NCBI GenBank assembly: GCA_965371805.1
Contig: CBDUZW010000024.1
Location: forward strand, 1 to 57,652
Length of the DNA: 57,652 bases
Direction of reading: 5' to 3'
Source: JAOZTV01 sp965371805
GTDB lineage: Bacteria > Acidobacteriota > Aminicenantia > UBA2199
This document shows positions 34,960 to 44,572 of the stretch, piece after piece (the first letter of the stretch is position 1; every line of letters begins with the position of its first letter). The position numbers were made by a program, and so were the translations under genes. The notes beneath the pieces were generated by a model, which was not told the DNA's origin, did no database searches, and was given only the letters and a program-made list of their open reading frames with translations.

Positions 34960-36000
34960 ATGAAGTCTCTATACCTAATTGTGATTATTTGTATTTCAAG
35001 TCTAATTTTTGCAAAGTTACCAGATATAAATATTAAAGAATTTTCCAGTCTGGGGGAATCGATCTCTTTTAGGGGAATCTTTGCTATTTCCAAAGAAAAA
35101 GCCATTATCAGTGGTTCTGGTGGTTCTCTTTTTTATACTGAAAACGGAGGAAAAATTTTTAAGAAATTGCTTATTTCTGAGAGCAGTGGTCTTGATTTTA
35201 GAGATGTTCATGCAACTGATGAGAAGACTTTTATTACTCTTTCTGTTGGCGGGGAGGGTAAATCCAGGATTTACAAATCATCAAATGCAGGAAAAAATTG
35301 GAAAATGTCATATAAAAACCCCTATAAAAATGGATTCCTGAACTCAATCAATTTTTGGAATAAATATAGAGGCATTGCTGTGGGGGATCCTGTAAAGGGT
35401 TATTTTCAAATCTTAATCACCACAGATGGGGGAGACACCTGGCAAGATATAGACATCAAAAATATACCTCCAGCGGAGAAAGGTGAGGCTGGTTTTGCTG
35501 CTAGTGGGACATGTGTTGCCGTGTATGGAGAGAAATACGCATGGCTTGGGACAGGTGGATTAAAAAGCCGGATATTCAAATCTCAAGATAGTGGACTCTC
35601 ATGGAAGGCATATAATACACCGATACTTTCTTCAAAAAATAGTACCGGAATTTTTTCTGTTTATTTCTCCAGTCCAAAACACGGAATTATAGTTGGAGGA
35701 GATTACACTATTGAAAATCAGGGTGGTAATATAGCTGCTTTAACCTCTGATGGTGGAGTACACTGGGATTTAATTAAAGACAAAAATCTGGTTTTTCTTT
35801 CTTGTGTGTCTGTATATAGACAATTGGGAGAAATTTATCTGATTGTTACTGGTCCTAAAGGAAACTTTATATCAAAATCTGGAAAGAGTTGGAAACCATT
35901 TGGCAAGAGGGGTTATCATACTCTAAGTGTAAGTCCAGGTAAAAAAACAATTTGGTTTGCAGGATCAGAGGGCCGTGTGGGAAGGTTGATATTGAAATGA
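34960..36000 (+). CDS. Exported BNR/Asp-box repeat propeller protein
   Basis: This 346-residue protein has a signal peptide (1-19). Blades carry Asp-box-like turns such as ILITTDGGDTWQDIDI, IFKSQDSGLSWKAY, AALTSDGGVHWDLI and IYKSSNAGKNWKMS. Proteins of this shape (sialidase-like/Ycf48-like folds, sometimes labelled oxidoreductases) are secreted binding proteins or glycosidases. The catalytic set of sialidases is not evident, so I call only the fold. It has a TAGGAGG ribosome binding site and stands alone, convergent with the kinase operon. Confidence 0.75.
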   Translation: MKSLYLIVIICISSLIFAKLPDINIKEFSSLGESISFRGIFAISKEKAIISGSGGSLFYTENGGKIFKKLLISESSGLDFRDVHATDEKTFITLSVGGEGKSRIYKSSNAGKNWKMSYKNPYKNGFLNSINFWNKYRGIAVGDPVKGYFQILITTDGGDTWQDIDIKNIPPAEKGEAGFAASGTCVAVYGEKYAWLGTGGLKSRIFKSQDSGLSWKAYNTPILSSKNSTGIFSVYFSSPKHGIIVGGDYTIENQGGNIAALTSDGGVHWDLIKDKNLVFLSCVSVYRQLGEIYLIVTGPKGNFISKSGKSWKPFGKRGYHTLSVSPGKKTIWFAGSEGRVGRLILK

Positions 36001-36028
36001 TTTTTATTTGGTATTTTTGATAGATGTT

Positions 36029-38377
36029 TCATTTAAAAAATATTTTTTTAAAGGCTAAATGTTTTTCCTTTGCTTTTTCCAGTATTTTCTTGAACTCAGG
36101 GTCATCCCGAACTGAATCAAGAAAAAAATCAGTTTTCATAAATGGATAATTAAAATATCCCCCGTCAACCGCTCTTTTCAAGGATCGGATACAACCATCG
36201 CTATCCCCGATTAGTGCATAATGGCTCGCCCAGTAATACCAGGCTTCAGAATCTTTGAGATTGGCCTGTTCCAGTTTTAACATTGCAGCTGATCCCTTGC
36301 TGGTGTTGCCATGAATAATTGCTTTAAAAAAATGGGAAACCTGTGCCCAAAGACCATCCGGCTCCAATTTTATTACCTGGTCAAAGTTTATTAAAGCCTG
36401 ATTCTTATTTCCCTGTCTGAAACGGGCTATACCCTTCCATCCCAGGCAGTATATGCAATTCTTGTAACTATTAAATGCTTTAATCGCTTTCTCATATTCA
36501 CCAATGATCATATATGTGAGACCCCATGACCGGAATCTTGAGTTTTTCGGATCAATTGTAATTGCTTTTTCCATATTCTTTATGGATTCAATATTCATTC
36601 CTGCAAATCGGTAAATATAACCGAGGGAATAATAGGCAAGAGCATTATTGGGATTAATTTTAATCATTTTTTTTGTAAGAGCTACTGCCTCCTCAATTCT
36701 TGCTGACTCAGTATAGAGATTTGATAAATTTCCCAAAGCACTCAGTAATGAACCATTTATTGATATCGCTTTTAGTAAATATTCTTCAGCTTTTTTTGTT
36801 TCAACAGGACCCAGTAGGCCAAATTGTGCTAAACTGCTCATACGAGATCCTAATTGATCATATGCCGGTGCATAATTTGAATCCAGTTCAATAGACTTTT
36901 TCAACATCTCAATTGCAAGCCTATCTCCTTTATTTGTATGGGGATAAGAGATACTTCTTAAATAATATTCATATGCCAGTGAATTTCCTGGAATGTTTGA
37001 CTCCATCCGTTTTCTTTCCCCTTGAGAAAATTGTATTCTGAGTCCTTTAATAACCTTATTTGAGACAATGGCTTGTAGTTTAAATGTGTTTTTATATTTG
37101 ACTTCAATACGTTCACGCCATATCATCTTATTGGTTTCCACTTCAATAAGCTCTATGCTTAACTTTATATCTTTCTTTTCTTTTAAGAAGTTCCCTGTCA
37201 GAACATAATCTACTTTAAGATCATTTCCGGCTAATATTGGTTCAATTAATTTTTTTTCATATTTACGGACAGAACTTGAAGGCCGGACTGTAATGTTTTT
37301 TAGATAGATAAGGTCCCCTATAATTTGGTCGGCAAGAGCAAAACCTAGATAATCTATCTCTGAATCCATCTTTAAATTTGAAAATGGGAGAACTCCAATT
37401 GAACTGATTGATTTTTTATGCACATTTTCTGGAAAGAATATTAAAAACATTAATAAAATGGACAGAAGAAGAATTGCAATACCGGAATAGATATGTTTTT
37501 TTTTTGAATTATTGATTTTAATTTCCATATTGGTTTTCGTTTTGGAAACTGATAATTCCGGTGCTGAATCTGCTTTTAATTTTCGCATGTCTTCTAGAAG
37601 AAGGCCGGCTGTTTGATACCGTTTCTCTTTATCCTTATCAAGCATCTTGTTAATGATCTGTTCAAGTGCTGCAGGAACATCTGTTCGACGGGTAGACACA
37701 GGATCATGATCCTCATTTAGGATTGAATATATAACTGCCTGCTCATATTCTCCTTTAAAAGGTGTTTCTCCTGTCAGCAATTCATATAAAACAACCCCCA
37801 GTGACCATATGTCACTTCTATGATCAACAATTGCTCCCTTTGACTGTTCCAGTGACATATAAGCTGTTGTCCCCATAGTAGTTCCAACTTTGGTTACACC
37901 GGTCTGGTTTTTTTATCTTGCCAGTCCAAAGTCGAGGATCTTAACATGTCCTGATTCAGTGACCATTATGTTTGCGCTTTTAATATCCCGGTGAATGATG
38001 TCTTTATTATGTGCTTCCTCCAAGCCTCTGCCCATCTGGCTGGCAATTCTCAATACCTCTTCAGTTTCCAATGGACCAGAACTGGTTTTCTGTTTCAAGT
38101 TTTTACCCTGAACCAGTTCCATTACGATGTAAACCTGGTTTTCATATTCATTTATTTCATGAATAGTGACAATGTTGGAATGATTTAATGCAGCAGCAGA
38201 TCGTGCCTCAGTAAAAAACCTCTCTTTGGCTTCCCGGTCTCTTATCAAGTTCCTAGACAGGAACTTCAAAGCAACCATTCGATTGAGTTTTGTGTCTTCG
38301 GCTTTATACACTACACCCATGCCACCTTCACCAAGTTTCTCGAGGATTGTATAATGAGATATTATTCTATTTAACAT
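36029..38377 (-). pseudogene. Ser/Thr kinase-TolB-TPR receptor interrupted by an in-frame TAA
   Basis: Codons 1-154 (from 38377) give a Pkn2-type kinase N-lobe and catalytic loop: KLGEGGMGVVYKAED, VALKFL, IIHRDIKSANIM and ILDFGLAR. Codon 155 is TAA (37915-37913) where the paralogue has Leu. The same frame then continues through the activation loop (KNQTGVTKVGTTMGTTAYMS), the C-lobe, a membrane helix (IYSGIAILLLSILLMFLIFF), a TolB_N-like domain (IGVLPFSN...) and many TPRs to 36029: 783 codons in all. No frameshift is needed. The state fits a point nonsense mutation (TTA to TAA), read-through or an assembly error. A fragment ending just after DFG would be inactive. It overlaps the upstream kinase gene by 11 bases. 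Confidence 0.85.
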
Positions 38378-41057
38378 TGGCTATATAGCTGTATTGCTTC
38401 CCTTCCTTCAGTAATTTTTTAAAATGTGGATTATTCCTTAATGGATCCCATTTTGGATCAATCCGGAGCAGTTCAATTGATAAATAACCAGGAACTGATA
38501 AAAGATACTCAATTTGACTAATTGCTTTTTTATTTTTTCCTATCATTGTATATATTTGGGCCAGATCCAAAGCTCTGGAGAATCCTCTATAGGCTTCTTT
38601 TTTGATGGGCATGAGTTCAACGCCTAAATTTCCTTCTTTTACAGCTTCGGCTTTTTTTCCCAGGCCTGCCAATACTAAACCCAGAGAACTATGAATCCGG
38701 CTGTCTAAGGGATTTTTCTTTAAGTGGAACTGCAATACCCTGAGTGCCTTTTCAAATTCTACCTGAGCACGAGAAGGCTGCTTGTTGAGTTGATGTATTT
38801 GCGCAATGATCAATGCTTTAGGTATAAAAACAAATTGATCGTCAATAGACTCTTTGGAAAATGAGGATAGACGGTCAAGTGCTTCTTTATAGTTTTTGTT
38901 GCACATAAAGAGTAATAAATGTGAATTTATAAAAAGTGAGTTTTCTAAGTGAAAATATCTTTGAAAAGCTTCATCCAGAAGTTTAATTCCTCTTTTTGTA
39001 TCACCTTTCCATAATAAAATGTTTAGTATTTGTTCACTGTAAATATCTGCATTTGTTAGATTAAGTGAATATGAAATTTTAAAAAGCCGTTCTGCATACT
39101 GATAATTACGCATAAGTACATGTGTTTCAGTTAGATTTCGAACTATTGTTGGTGAACGTGGGTCAAGCTCATAGGCCTTAGTCTGAAAATCTAAGGCATC
39201 CTTCCACTCACCTTGCCGCCTTTTCACATAACCGATTGATGCAAATAATTCACTGTTTTCTCCTAAGCCTCTTCTTGCTTTAGTGTACTGCTCCAGAGCC
39301 TGCTTATAATCTAGTTTGCAGTGATAATAATAATCACCTAAGGCTTTGTGAGCCAGTGGGAAACCGGGTCTAAGTTCAAAAGCTTTTTCAACTGCATATT
39401 TTGCTTTATCAATCCGCTGGTCGGATCTGTCATAGTAAAACCAGTACAGTGTACTGTGAACACTGGAAAGACTGGCCCAGGCTTCAGCAAAATTAGGATC
39501 TAAATTTACAGCTTTTTTAAATTTTTGTAATGCTTCAAGAAATGTTGACTCTTTTTCATCTTTAGCATATAGAGATTTTGCTTTGAGGTAATAGCTATAG
39601 GCTTCCATGTTCTTTGTTGGACGGATTGCCAAATTCTCACGTTGCCCTTCCAATAGTGTTATGTCCAGGGAAGAAGCAACCTGCTCAGCAATAAAAGCCT
39701 GGACAGCAAATATATCGATGAGGTCCCTGTCATACACTTCAGCCCAAATGTGGGTGTTATCTGATGTTCTGATAAGCTGAGGTGTAATACGGACACGATT
39801 GGACCCATTGGCTAATTTCTGCCAGCGGATCGTCCCTTCAATCAGATAATCAACTCCCAGTTCTTTACCGATTATCCGGGCAGATTTATTAGTGTTTTTG
39901 TAGTGTTTGGCACTAATACGGGCAATAACCCCGAGACCTTTTAATCCGGCAAGTCTGGCAGTGATCTCTTCAGTAATACCATCTGCAAAATATTCGTCTT
40001 CTGGAGATCCAAGATTTTCGAAGGGCAAAACAACAATTTTTTTTTTAAGTGGACTGGGTTGATTTATATTATCAGGAGTTTTTTGGATTTTAGTTCCATT
40101 TTCATTTGTTTTTGATTGCCATAGTATAAATAACCAGATAATAATTACTGTCATAATAAGGGTAGAAGAGATAAAATATTTTTTGGATTTAATATTGACG
40201 GGTTTTAGAAAGTTATCATTTATTAAATTTGAATTTGCCGACTTTGAATCTTCTTTTAATTTGATAATATCTTTTAGAAGGTCAGCTGCTTTTTGATACC
40301 TATTTTCCGGATTCTTAGCAAGTGTTTTATTAATAATCTGCCTAAGTCCTTCAGGGACATCTGCACATTTTGAGGATAATGGCTCATGGACTTCATTTAT
40401 TATTGAATAGATAACTGACTGCTCATATTCACCTTTAAATGGTGTCTCACCAGTTACCAATTCATATAGGACAACTCCCAATGACCAGATATCACTTCTG
40501 TGATCTACTATTGCGCCCTGACCCTGTTCTGGAGACATATAAGAAGCAGTACCAATTGTAGATCCAACTTTGGTCATACCTGGCTGGTTCTTCAGGCGTG
40601 CCAGTCCAAAATCCATGATTTTGATCTGGCCTTTTTCTTCGATCATAATATTGGCACTTTTTATATCTCTGTGAATTACATCCTTATCATGAGCTTCCTG
40701 TAATCCTTTGCATATCTGTTTTACAATTCTTAATACCTCGTCTATCTTTAATGGTCCGGAATGAATTTTTTCTTTTAAGTTTTCGCCTTCAACAAATTCC
40801 ATGACAATATAAACACGGTTCTTATATTCATTGATCTCATATACTGTGATAATATTTGAATGGTTCAATGCTGCAGCTGCCTGAGCTTCAGTCAGAAAGC
40901 GATCTTTGGCATCCGAATCTTTAATTAAATTTTCTGGAAGGAATTTCAGAGCAACGAGACGTTTAAGCTTTGTGTCCTCCGCTTTATAGACAACACCCAT
41001 ACCACCTTCACCCAGCTTTTCTAATATTTTGTAATGAGAAATTGTTTGTCCAATCAT
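38367..41057 (-). CDS. Membrane Ser/Thr protein kinase with TolB-like and TPR domains
   Basis: This 896-residue receptor kinase has a kinase domain (1-265): KLGEGGMGVVYKAED, VALKFL, VIHRDIKSANIM, IMDFGLARLK and ASYMSPEQGQG. Next come one membrane helix (about 295-312, STLIMTVIIIWLFILW), a TolB_N/FlgO-like domain (about 335-470, IVVLPFENLGSPEDEYFADG...) and about ten TPRs (480-880). This architecture is common in Acidobacteriota-like genomes. The C-terminal domains probably bind proteins or ligands and tune the kinase. It lies in an operon with a PP2C phosphatase and a double ABM protein, and is a paralogue of the next gene. Confidence 0.88.
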   Translation of the reverse strand: MIGQTISHYKILEKLGEGGMGVVYKAEDTKLKRLVALKFLPENLIKDSDAKDRFLTEAQAAAALNHSNIITVYEINEYKNRVYIVMEFVEGENLKEKIHSGPLKIDEVLRIVKQICKGLQEAHDKDVIHRDIKSANIMIEEKGQIKIMDFGLARLKNQPGMTKVGSTIGTASYMSPEQGQGAIVDHRSDIWSLGVVLYELVTGETPFKGEYEQSVIYSIINEVHEPLSSKCADVPEGLRQIINKTLAKNPENRYQKAADLLKDIIKLKEDSKSANSNLINDNFLKPVNIKSKKYFISSTLIMTVIIIWLFILWQSKTNENGTKIQKTPDNINQPSPLKKKIVVLPFENLGSPEDEYFADGITEEITARLAGLKGLGVIARISAKHYKNTNKSARIIGKELGVDYLIEGTIRWQKLANGSNRVRITPQLIRTSDNTHIWAEVYDRDLIDIFAVQAFIAEQVASSLDITLLEGQRENLAIRPTKNMEAYSYYLKAKSLYAKDEKESTFLEALQKFKKAVNLDPNFAEAWASLSSVHSTLYWFYYDRSDQRIDKAKYAVEKAFELRPGFPLAHKALGDYYYHCKLDYKQALEQYTKARRGLGENSELFASIGYVKRRQGEWKDALDFQTKAYELDPRSPTIVRNLTETHVLMRNYQYAERLFKISYSLNLTNADIYSEQILNILLWKGDTKRGIKLLDEAFQRYFHLENSLFINSHLLLFMCNKNYKEALDRLSSFSKESIDDQFVFIPKALIIAQIHQLNKQPSRAQVEFEKALRVLQFHLKKNPLDSRIHSSLGLVLAGLGKKAEAVKEGNLGVELMPIKKEAYRGFSRALDLAQIYTMIGKNKKAISQIEYLLSVPGYLSIELLRIDPKWDPLRNNPHFKKLLKEGKQYSYIANVK

Positions 41058-41077
41058 TTTAATTCACTATTGTAATA

Positions 41078-41848
41078 TTATTCAAATTTTTTTTCTGTAA
41101 TAATAGAGAAGCGGTTAATGGTCATGTCGTCGCTGGTTATCACTATATTACCTTCATGATCATTCAATGATAAATTCCATTGAGATAGCTGTGAAAAAGT
41201 ATGCTGCAATTTCTTGATTAACTTTTCAAAATTACCACTTTTGGCATAAGCCTCTGCTTTTTCCTGATTTTCCCATATCGTTACAGAGAATACATCTTCA
41301 TGGTCTATATTTTCACTTTCAAGGCTTCCAGCCAAATATGCATAGACACAGCCGTCAACAGATTGGAGTTCCGGGATGATCTCCTCTTCATATATTCTGT
41401 GAAACTCCTGAGTAGATTCTTTCTTAACTTTTGAGGCTACAATACGCATACACATTTGATCCGTTTCCAGATGATTTGATCCTTTCAGGTTTTTTTCAGT
41501 TTTTATGGGATGAGCAGTGATCACAGGTTTTTCCTTTACAGGCCCATAAGTTAACTCCTGTTTTTCAGACAGTTGGACTTTCCATTCAGAAGTTTCAGAG
41601 AAAAAGGGTTCGGCTTCTTTTATAAATTCTTTTAATTGATCACTTTTTTCATAATTCTCTGAATCCAATCTTGTTTCCCAGAGAGTCATTGATATAAATC
41701 GTTCCTGCTGATGATTACTACGGATCAATTTAGCTGATTTACACCCTTTTACCTTGTAAAGTCCTGGAATGACACGGTTTTCATAAAACTCTATTAATTT
41801 TTTGATTAACTCGGGCTTTATGTTTGCTTGAAAAAGACGCATATACAT
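41078..41848 (-). CDS. Protein with two antibiotic-biosynthesis-monooxygenase-like domains
   Basis: This 256-residue soluble protein has two dimeric alpha/beta-barrel (ABM) units: residues 1-100 (MRLFQANIKPELIKKLIEFY...ISMTLWETRLDSENYEKSDQ) and about 130-230 (CMRIVASKVKKESTQEFHRI...FSVTIWENQEKAEAYAKSGN). ABM folds include haem-degrading, quinol-oxidising and purely binding members; I see no decisive catalytic residues. Its place between a PP2C phosphatase and Ser/Thr kinases suggests a sensory or adaptor role. GGGAG precedes the ATG. The spacing is 31 bases from the phosphatase and 20 to the kinase, so it is in the operon. Confidence 0.75.
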   Translation of the reverse strand: MYMRLFQANIKPELIKKLIEFYENRVIPGLYKVKGCKSAKLIRSNHQQERFISMTLWETRLDSENYEKSDQLKEFIKEAEPFFSETSEWKVQLSEKQELTYGPVKEKPVITAHPIKTEKNLKGSNHLETDQMCMRIVASKVKKESTQEFHRIYEEEIIPELQSVDGCVYAYLAGSLESENIDHEDVFSVTIWENQEKAEAYAKSGNFEKLIKKLQHTFSQLSQWNLSLNDHEGNIVITSDDMTINRFSIITEKKFE

Positions 41849-41879
41849 ATTTAACTCCCAAGGATAAATTTTTAAATAT

Positions 41880-43190
41880 TTATGCCTTTTTTATTCTCCT
41901 GATAATAACAATTGTCATGTCGTCAAATTGGACACAACTTCCTGCATGTTTTTGAACTGCATGGATAATTTTTTCTGTTATTTCTTTTGAAGATGCACTT
42001 TTATTGTCATTTATCACAGAAATAAGCCCAGATTCTCCAAATTCCTCCTCAACTTCATTGATAGCTTCGGTTATTCCATCTGAATATAATACGAAAATTT
42101 CTCCATGTTCAATATGAAATATCTGTTCCTGATATGTAGATTCTTCAATGAAGCCGAGAACAGTATCTCCAATATCCAATAATCGGAATTCTTTTTCTTC
42201 CGGGAATAGAAAAGGGTAGTTATGGCCTGCATTTCCATAAACTATCTTATGCGATTTTGAATCAAGTATTCCATAAAAAAAAGTGGAAAATTTCTCAGGG
42301 GGGGTATTGTGGACAAGCATTTCATTGGAACGTTCCAGACATTCTACAACAGATGCTTTAGCCAGTGTTTGTCCACGGACTGTTGCCTGGAGGTTTGACA
42401 TTAATAAGGCTGCAGGGATTCCTTTACCGGATATATCTCCTAGACAAAAAGCCATATGTTGATCATCTATAGGGATAAAATCAAAATAATCTCCTCCTAC
42501 TTGTCTTGCAGGAATGCTCTTCCCATATATATCATAACCCTCCAACTCAGGTGCTTCTGATGGCAGTAGATTTGATTGAATATCATAAGCAACCCGGAGT
42601 TCCTGTTGAACTTTTAGAAGCTTCTGCTCTTCTTCTAAAAGACGGGCATTTTCGATCACCTGAGATGCCTGAGACGCTAATATTGATAGAAGCCGCTGGT
42701 CATCTTTGCTGAAACCGATGTCTTCCTTTTTATTAAATAATACGATCAATCCAATCATCCGGTTTCTGGAAAACATTGGCACACTTAATAGAGAGTGGAT
42801 GGAAAGGGGCGTATCAGAGATTTTATTGAACCGGTCGTCATTTTCAAAATCGTTAATAAGTAGAATTGTTTTATTTTTTAACATCCAACCAGTTAACTGT
42901 ATATCCAACCGGTAAGGTAGAACATTGGATGTAGTATCGCATCCTCTAACCATTGTCTGGAAAGGTTTTGTGTCAGTCTTCTCGTCGAGTAGCAATACAG
43001 CGACTTGCTGGACTTTTAAGTGCTTTGTACATTTTTGAACGATAGATTCCAGGATTTTTTCTAACGAGAGTGTTGAGTTTATAGATAAGGCTATTTCATT
43101 AAGGATAGAGAGTTCATCCAGTGCATTTCGTAAACGGAAATTCTCCTCTTTTAAACGATTTATCTCATTGTTGTTTAATGTTTTATTCAT
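41880..43190 (-). CDS. GAF-domain PP2C (SpoIIE/RsbU-type) phosphatase
   Basis: This 436-residue cytoplasmic protein has an N-terminal coiled-coil (1-30), a GAF domain (about 35-185, AVLLLDEKTDTKPF...SVPMFSRNRMIGLIVLFNKK), a helical linker containing AYDIQSNLLPSE, and a SpoIIE/PPM phosphatase domain (about 215-436). Metal-binding aspartates lie in VGGDYFDF, CLGDISGKG, LYSDGITEA and FDDMTIVII. The family dephosphorylates Ser/Thr-phosphorylated proteins, often anti-sigma antagonists, and here might reverse the action of the kinases in its operon. No STAS or anti-sigma gene is visible. It is first in the operon. Confidence 0.9.
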   Translation of the reverse strand: MNKTLNNNEINRLKEENFRLRNALDELSILNEIALSINSTLSLEKILESIVQKCTKHLKVQQVAVLLLDEKTDTKPFQTMVRGCDTTSNVLPYRLDIQLTGWMLKNKTILLINDFENDDRFNKISDTPLSIHSLLSVPMFSRNRMIGLIVLFNKKEDIGFSKDDQRLLSILASQASQVIENARLLEEEQKLLKVQQELRVAYDIQSNLLPSEAPELEGYDIYGKSIPARQVGGDYFDFIPIDDQHMAFCLGDISGKGIPAALLMSNLQATVRGQTLAKASVVECLERSNEMLVHNTPPEKFSTFFYGILDSKSHKIVYGNAGHNYPFLFPEEKEFRLLDIGDTVLGFIEESTYQEQIFHIEHGEIFVLYSDGITEAINEVEEEFGESGLISVINDNKSASSKEITEKIIHAVQKHAGSCVQFDDMTIVIIRRIKKA

Positions 43191-43215
43191 AATTCACCTA
43201 CAATGTAGTACTGTA

Positions 43216-43232
43216 ATGTTATATTTTAACAT
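43216..43232 (-). promoter_or_regulatory. Palindrome upstream of the phosphatase/kinase operon
   Basis: ATGTTA-TATTT-TAACAT forms a 6-base-arm inverted repeat 26 bases before the phosphatase start. It is a possible operator. AT-rich background makes chance plausible. Confidence 0.25.
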
Positions 43233-43317
43233 AATAAAAATTAATAATACATAAAAAAATATTTTTTTTTATATAATATGTTTAATTGAATTATAAATAG
43301 TATTTTATTTGCAACCA

Positions 43318-44391
43318 TCACATATTTTTACTATGTAACTCCCAATCTTCACCATCTTCTGTTTCAATATATTTCAAATAATAAAATTTATTATTAAAAA
43401 TTGAAAAAAACTTTTTATCTCCCTGCATTTGAACTAGAAAATCAACTTTTTTAACTTCGGGAAGGTAAGTTTCCTTATATTTCTTATTATTAATATCATA
43501 TATGATATATTTAATTTGATTTAATTTATTTTCACTAGTTTGAAAATAGATATTATTATTATTTGAAGTTATATATTTGATTGCCGGATAAAAATCAGGA
43601 TAGATAAGTTTTAAACTTTTTATATATTGATTAACAAAAGCTTCCCCTCTTCTTTTTTTTGCATTTACTATTGCTGGGTTATTTAGATATTCTTTTAATG
43701 CATTTTTTTTTTTAGTTTCTGGAACAGGTACTTTATTATAAGTTCTTTCCAGGTGGTCAATTTTATTACCTTCACTATCATAAATATCTACTTTAAATCC
43801 CTCTATACTTTTTTCAATATATATTTTATTGTCATCTACACAATAATTTAAAGAATCTGGCATAACAAATAGTTTATTCTCATAAGAAAAGAACTTTTGT
43901 TTAAATAACTCTTTAATTTTTTCCATCTCTGAATTATAAAGATGTAAAACAAAATAATTTTTCCCGTATTTACTATAGTCAATTTTAAAAATAAGAAAAT
44001 TGTTTTTAACAGGAATAATTTGCAGAATTGTTCGATTTTTCTTCATTTCCCTGATAAATTCACCGGTTCTTGTAAAAAATATCACTTTAGTTCTACTTTC
44101 TGCGACAATATGCTCTTTAAAAACATTGATTATTAAAGTCCTGGCTGGGTCAATTTTGAATTCTTCAGGACCTTCTCCGGATTTACCAATTATTTTTTTT
44201 AACTTAAGATTATTTAATGAATAAATAAAGATTTTATGTCCTTCAACTACAAAAAGTTCATTATCATAAACTTTTATCATCTGCGGTTTTAGAATTCCAT
44301 TTAGAACACCTACTTTTGCAGAAAACAAATAAAATGGAAATATTAATATAGAATAGATAAATAACTTTTTTACAAAACTTTTTTTTAACAT
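43318..44391 (-). CDS. Exported six-bladed beta-propeller protein (GEGPEE type)
   Basis: This protein of about 357 residues has a signal peptide (LFIYSILIFPFYLFSA) and the family mark IIGKSGEGPEEFKID, followed by NHL-like blades. It ends in YIETEDGEDWELHSK, the common tail. The ATG at 44391 follows AGGAGA and was preferred to a TTG at 44412. It is divergent from the related gene at 44573, and the palindromic operator at 44474 lies between them and could serve both. Paralogues are at 8244 and 45771. Confidence 0.75.
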   Translation of the reverse strand: MLKKSFVKKLFIYSILIFPFYLFSAKVGVLNGILKPQMIKVYDNELFVVEGHKIFIYSLNNLKLKKIIGKSGEGPEEFKIDPARTLIINVFKEHIVAESRTKVIFFTRTGEFIREMKKNRTILQIIPVKNNFLIFKIDYSKYGKNYFVLHLYNSEMEKIKELFKQKFFSYENKLFVMPDSLNYCVDDNKIYIEKSIEGFKVDIYDSEGNKIDHLERTYNKVPVPETKKKNALKEYLNNPAIVNAKKRRGEAFVNQYIKSLKLIYPDFYPAIKYITSNNNNIYFQTSENKLNQIKYIIYDINNKKYKETYLPEVKKVDFLVQMQGDKKFFSIFNNKFYYLKYIETEDGEDWELHSKNM

Positions 44392-44473
44392 ATTATTTCT
44401 CCTGTTATTCAAATTTAAATATATCTTTTAAGTACATATATGTAAAGATGTAAAAGTCTTAAATTTAATATAG

Positions 44474-44537
44474 TGACAGATGTCATGTATATTTTTCTAT
44501 TCTTTTTTTGTAAGATTATATATTAAAGCAGTTTATT
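44474..44537 (+). promoter_or_regulatory. TGACAGATGTCA operator between two divergent propeller genes
   Basis: The palindrome TGACAGATGTCA (44474-44485) matches the sites at 3891 and 19709 in both arms. A weak promoter, TTGTAA (44508-44513), 18-base spacer and TTTATT (44532-44537), places it about 64 bases upstream of the start for the gene at 44573. Being symmetric, it could also act on the minus-strand gene. Confidence 0.5.
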
Positions 44538-44572
44538 CTTAAAGTAGAGTTGAAAAATTTAGAGGAGGTCGA

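Noticed and set aside
43217..43231. Firm operator call for the TGTTA/TAACA palindrome
   Set aside because: Such short AT palindromes are expected by chance here; kept only as a low-confidence site.
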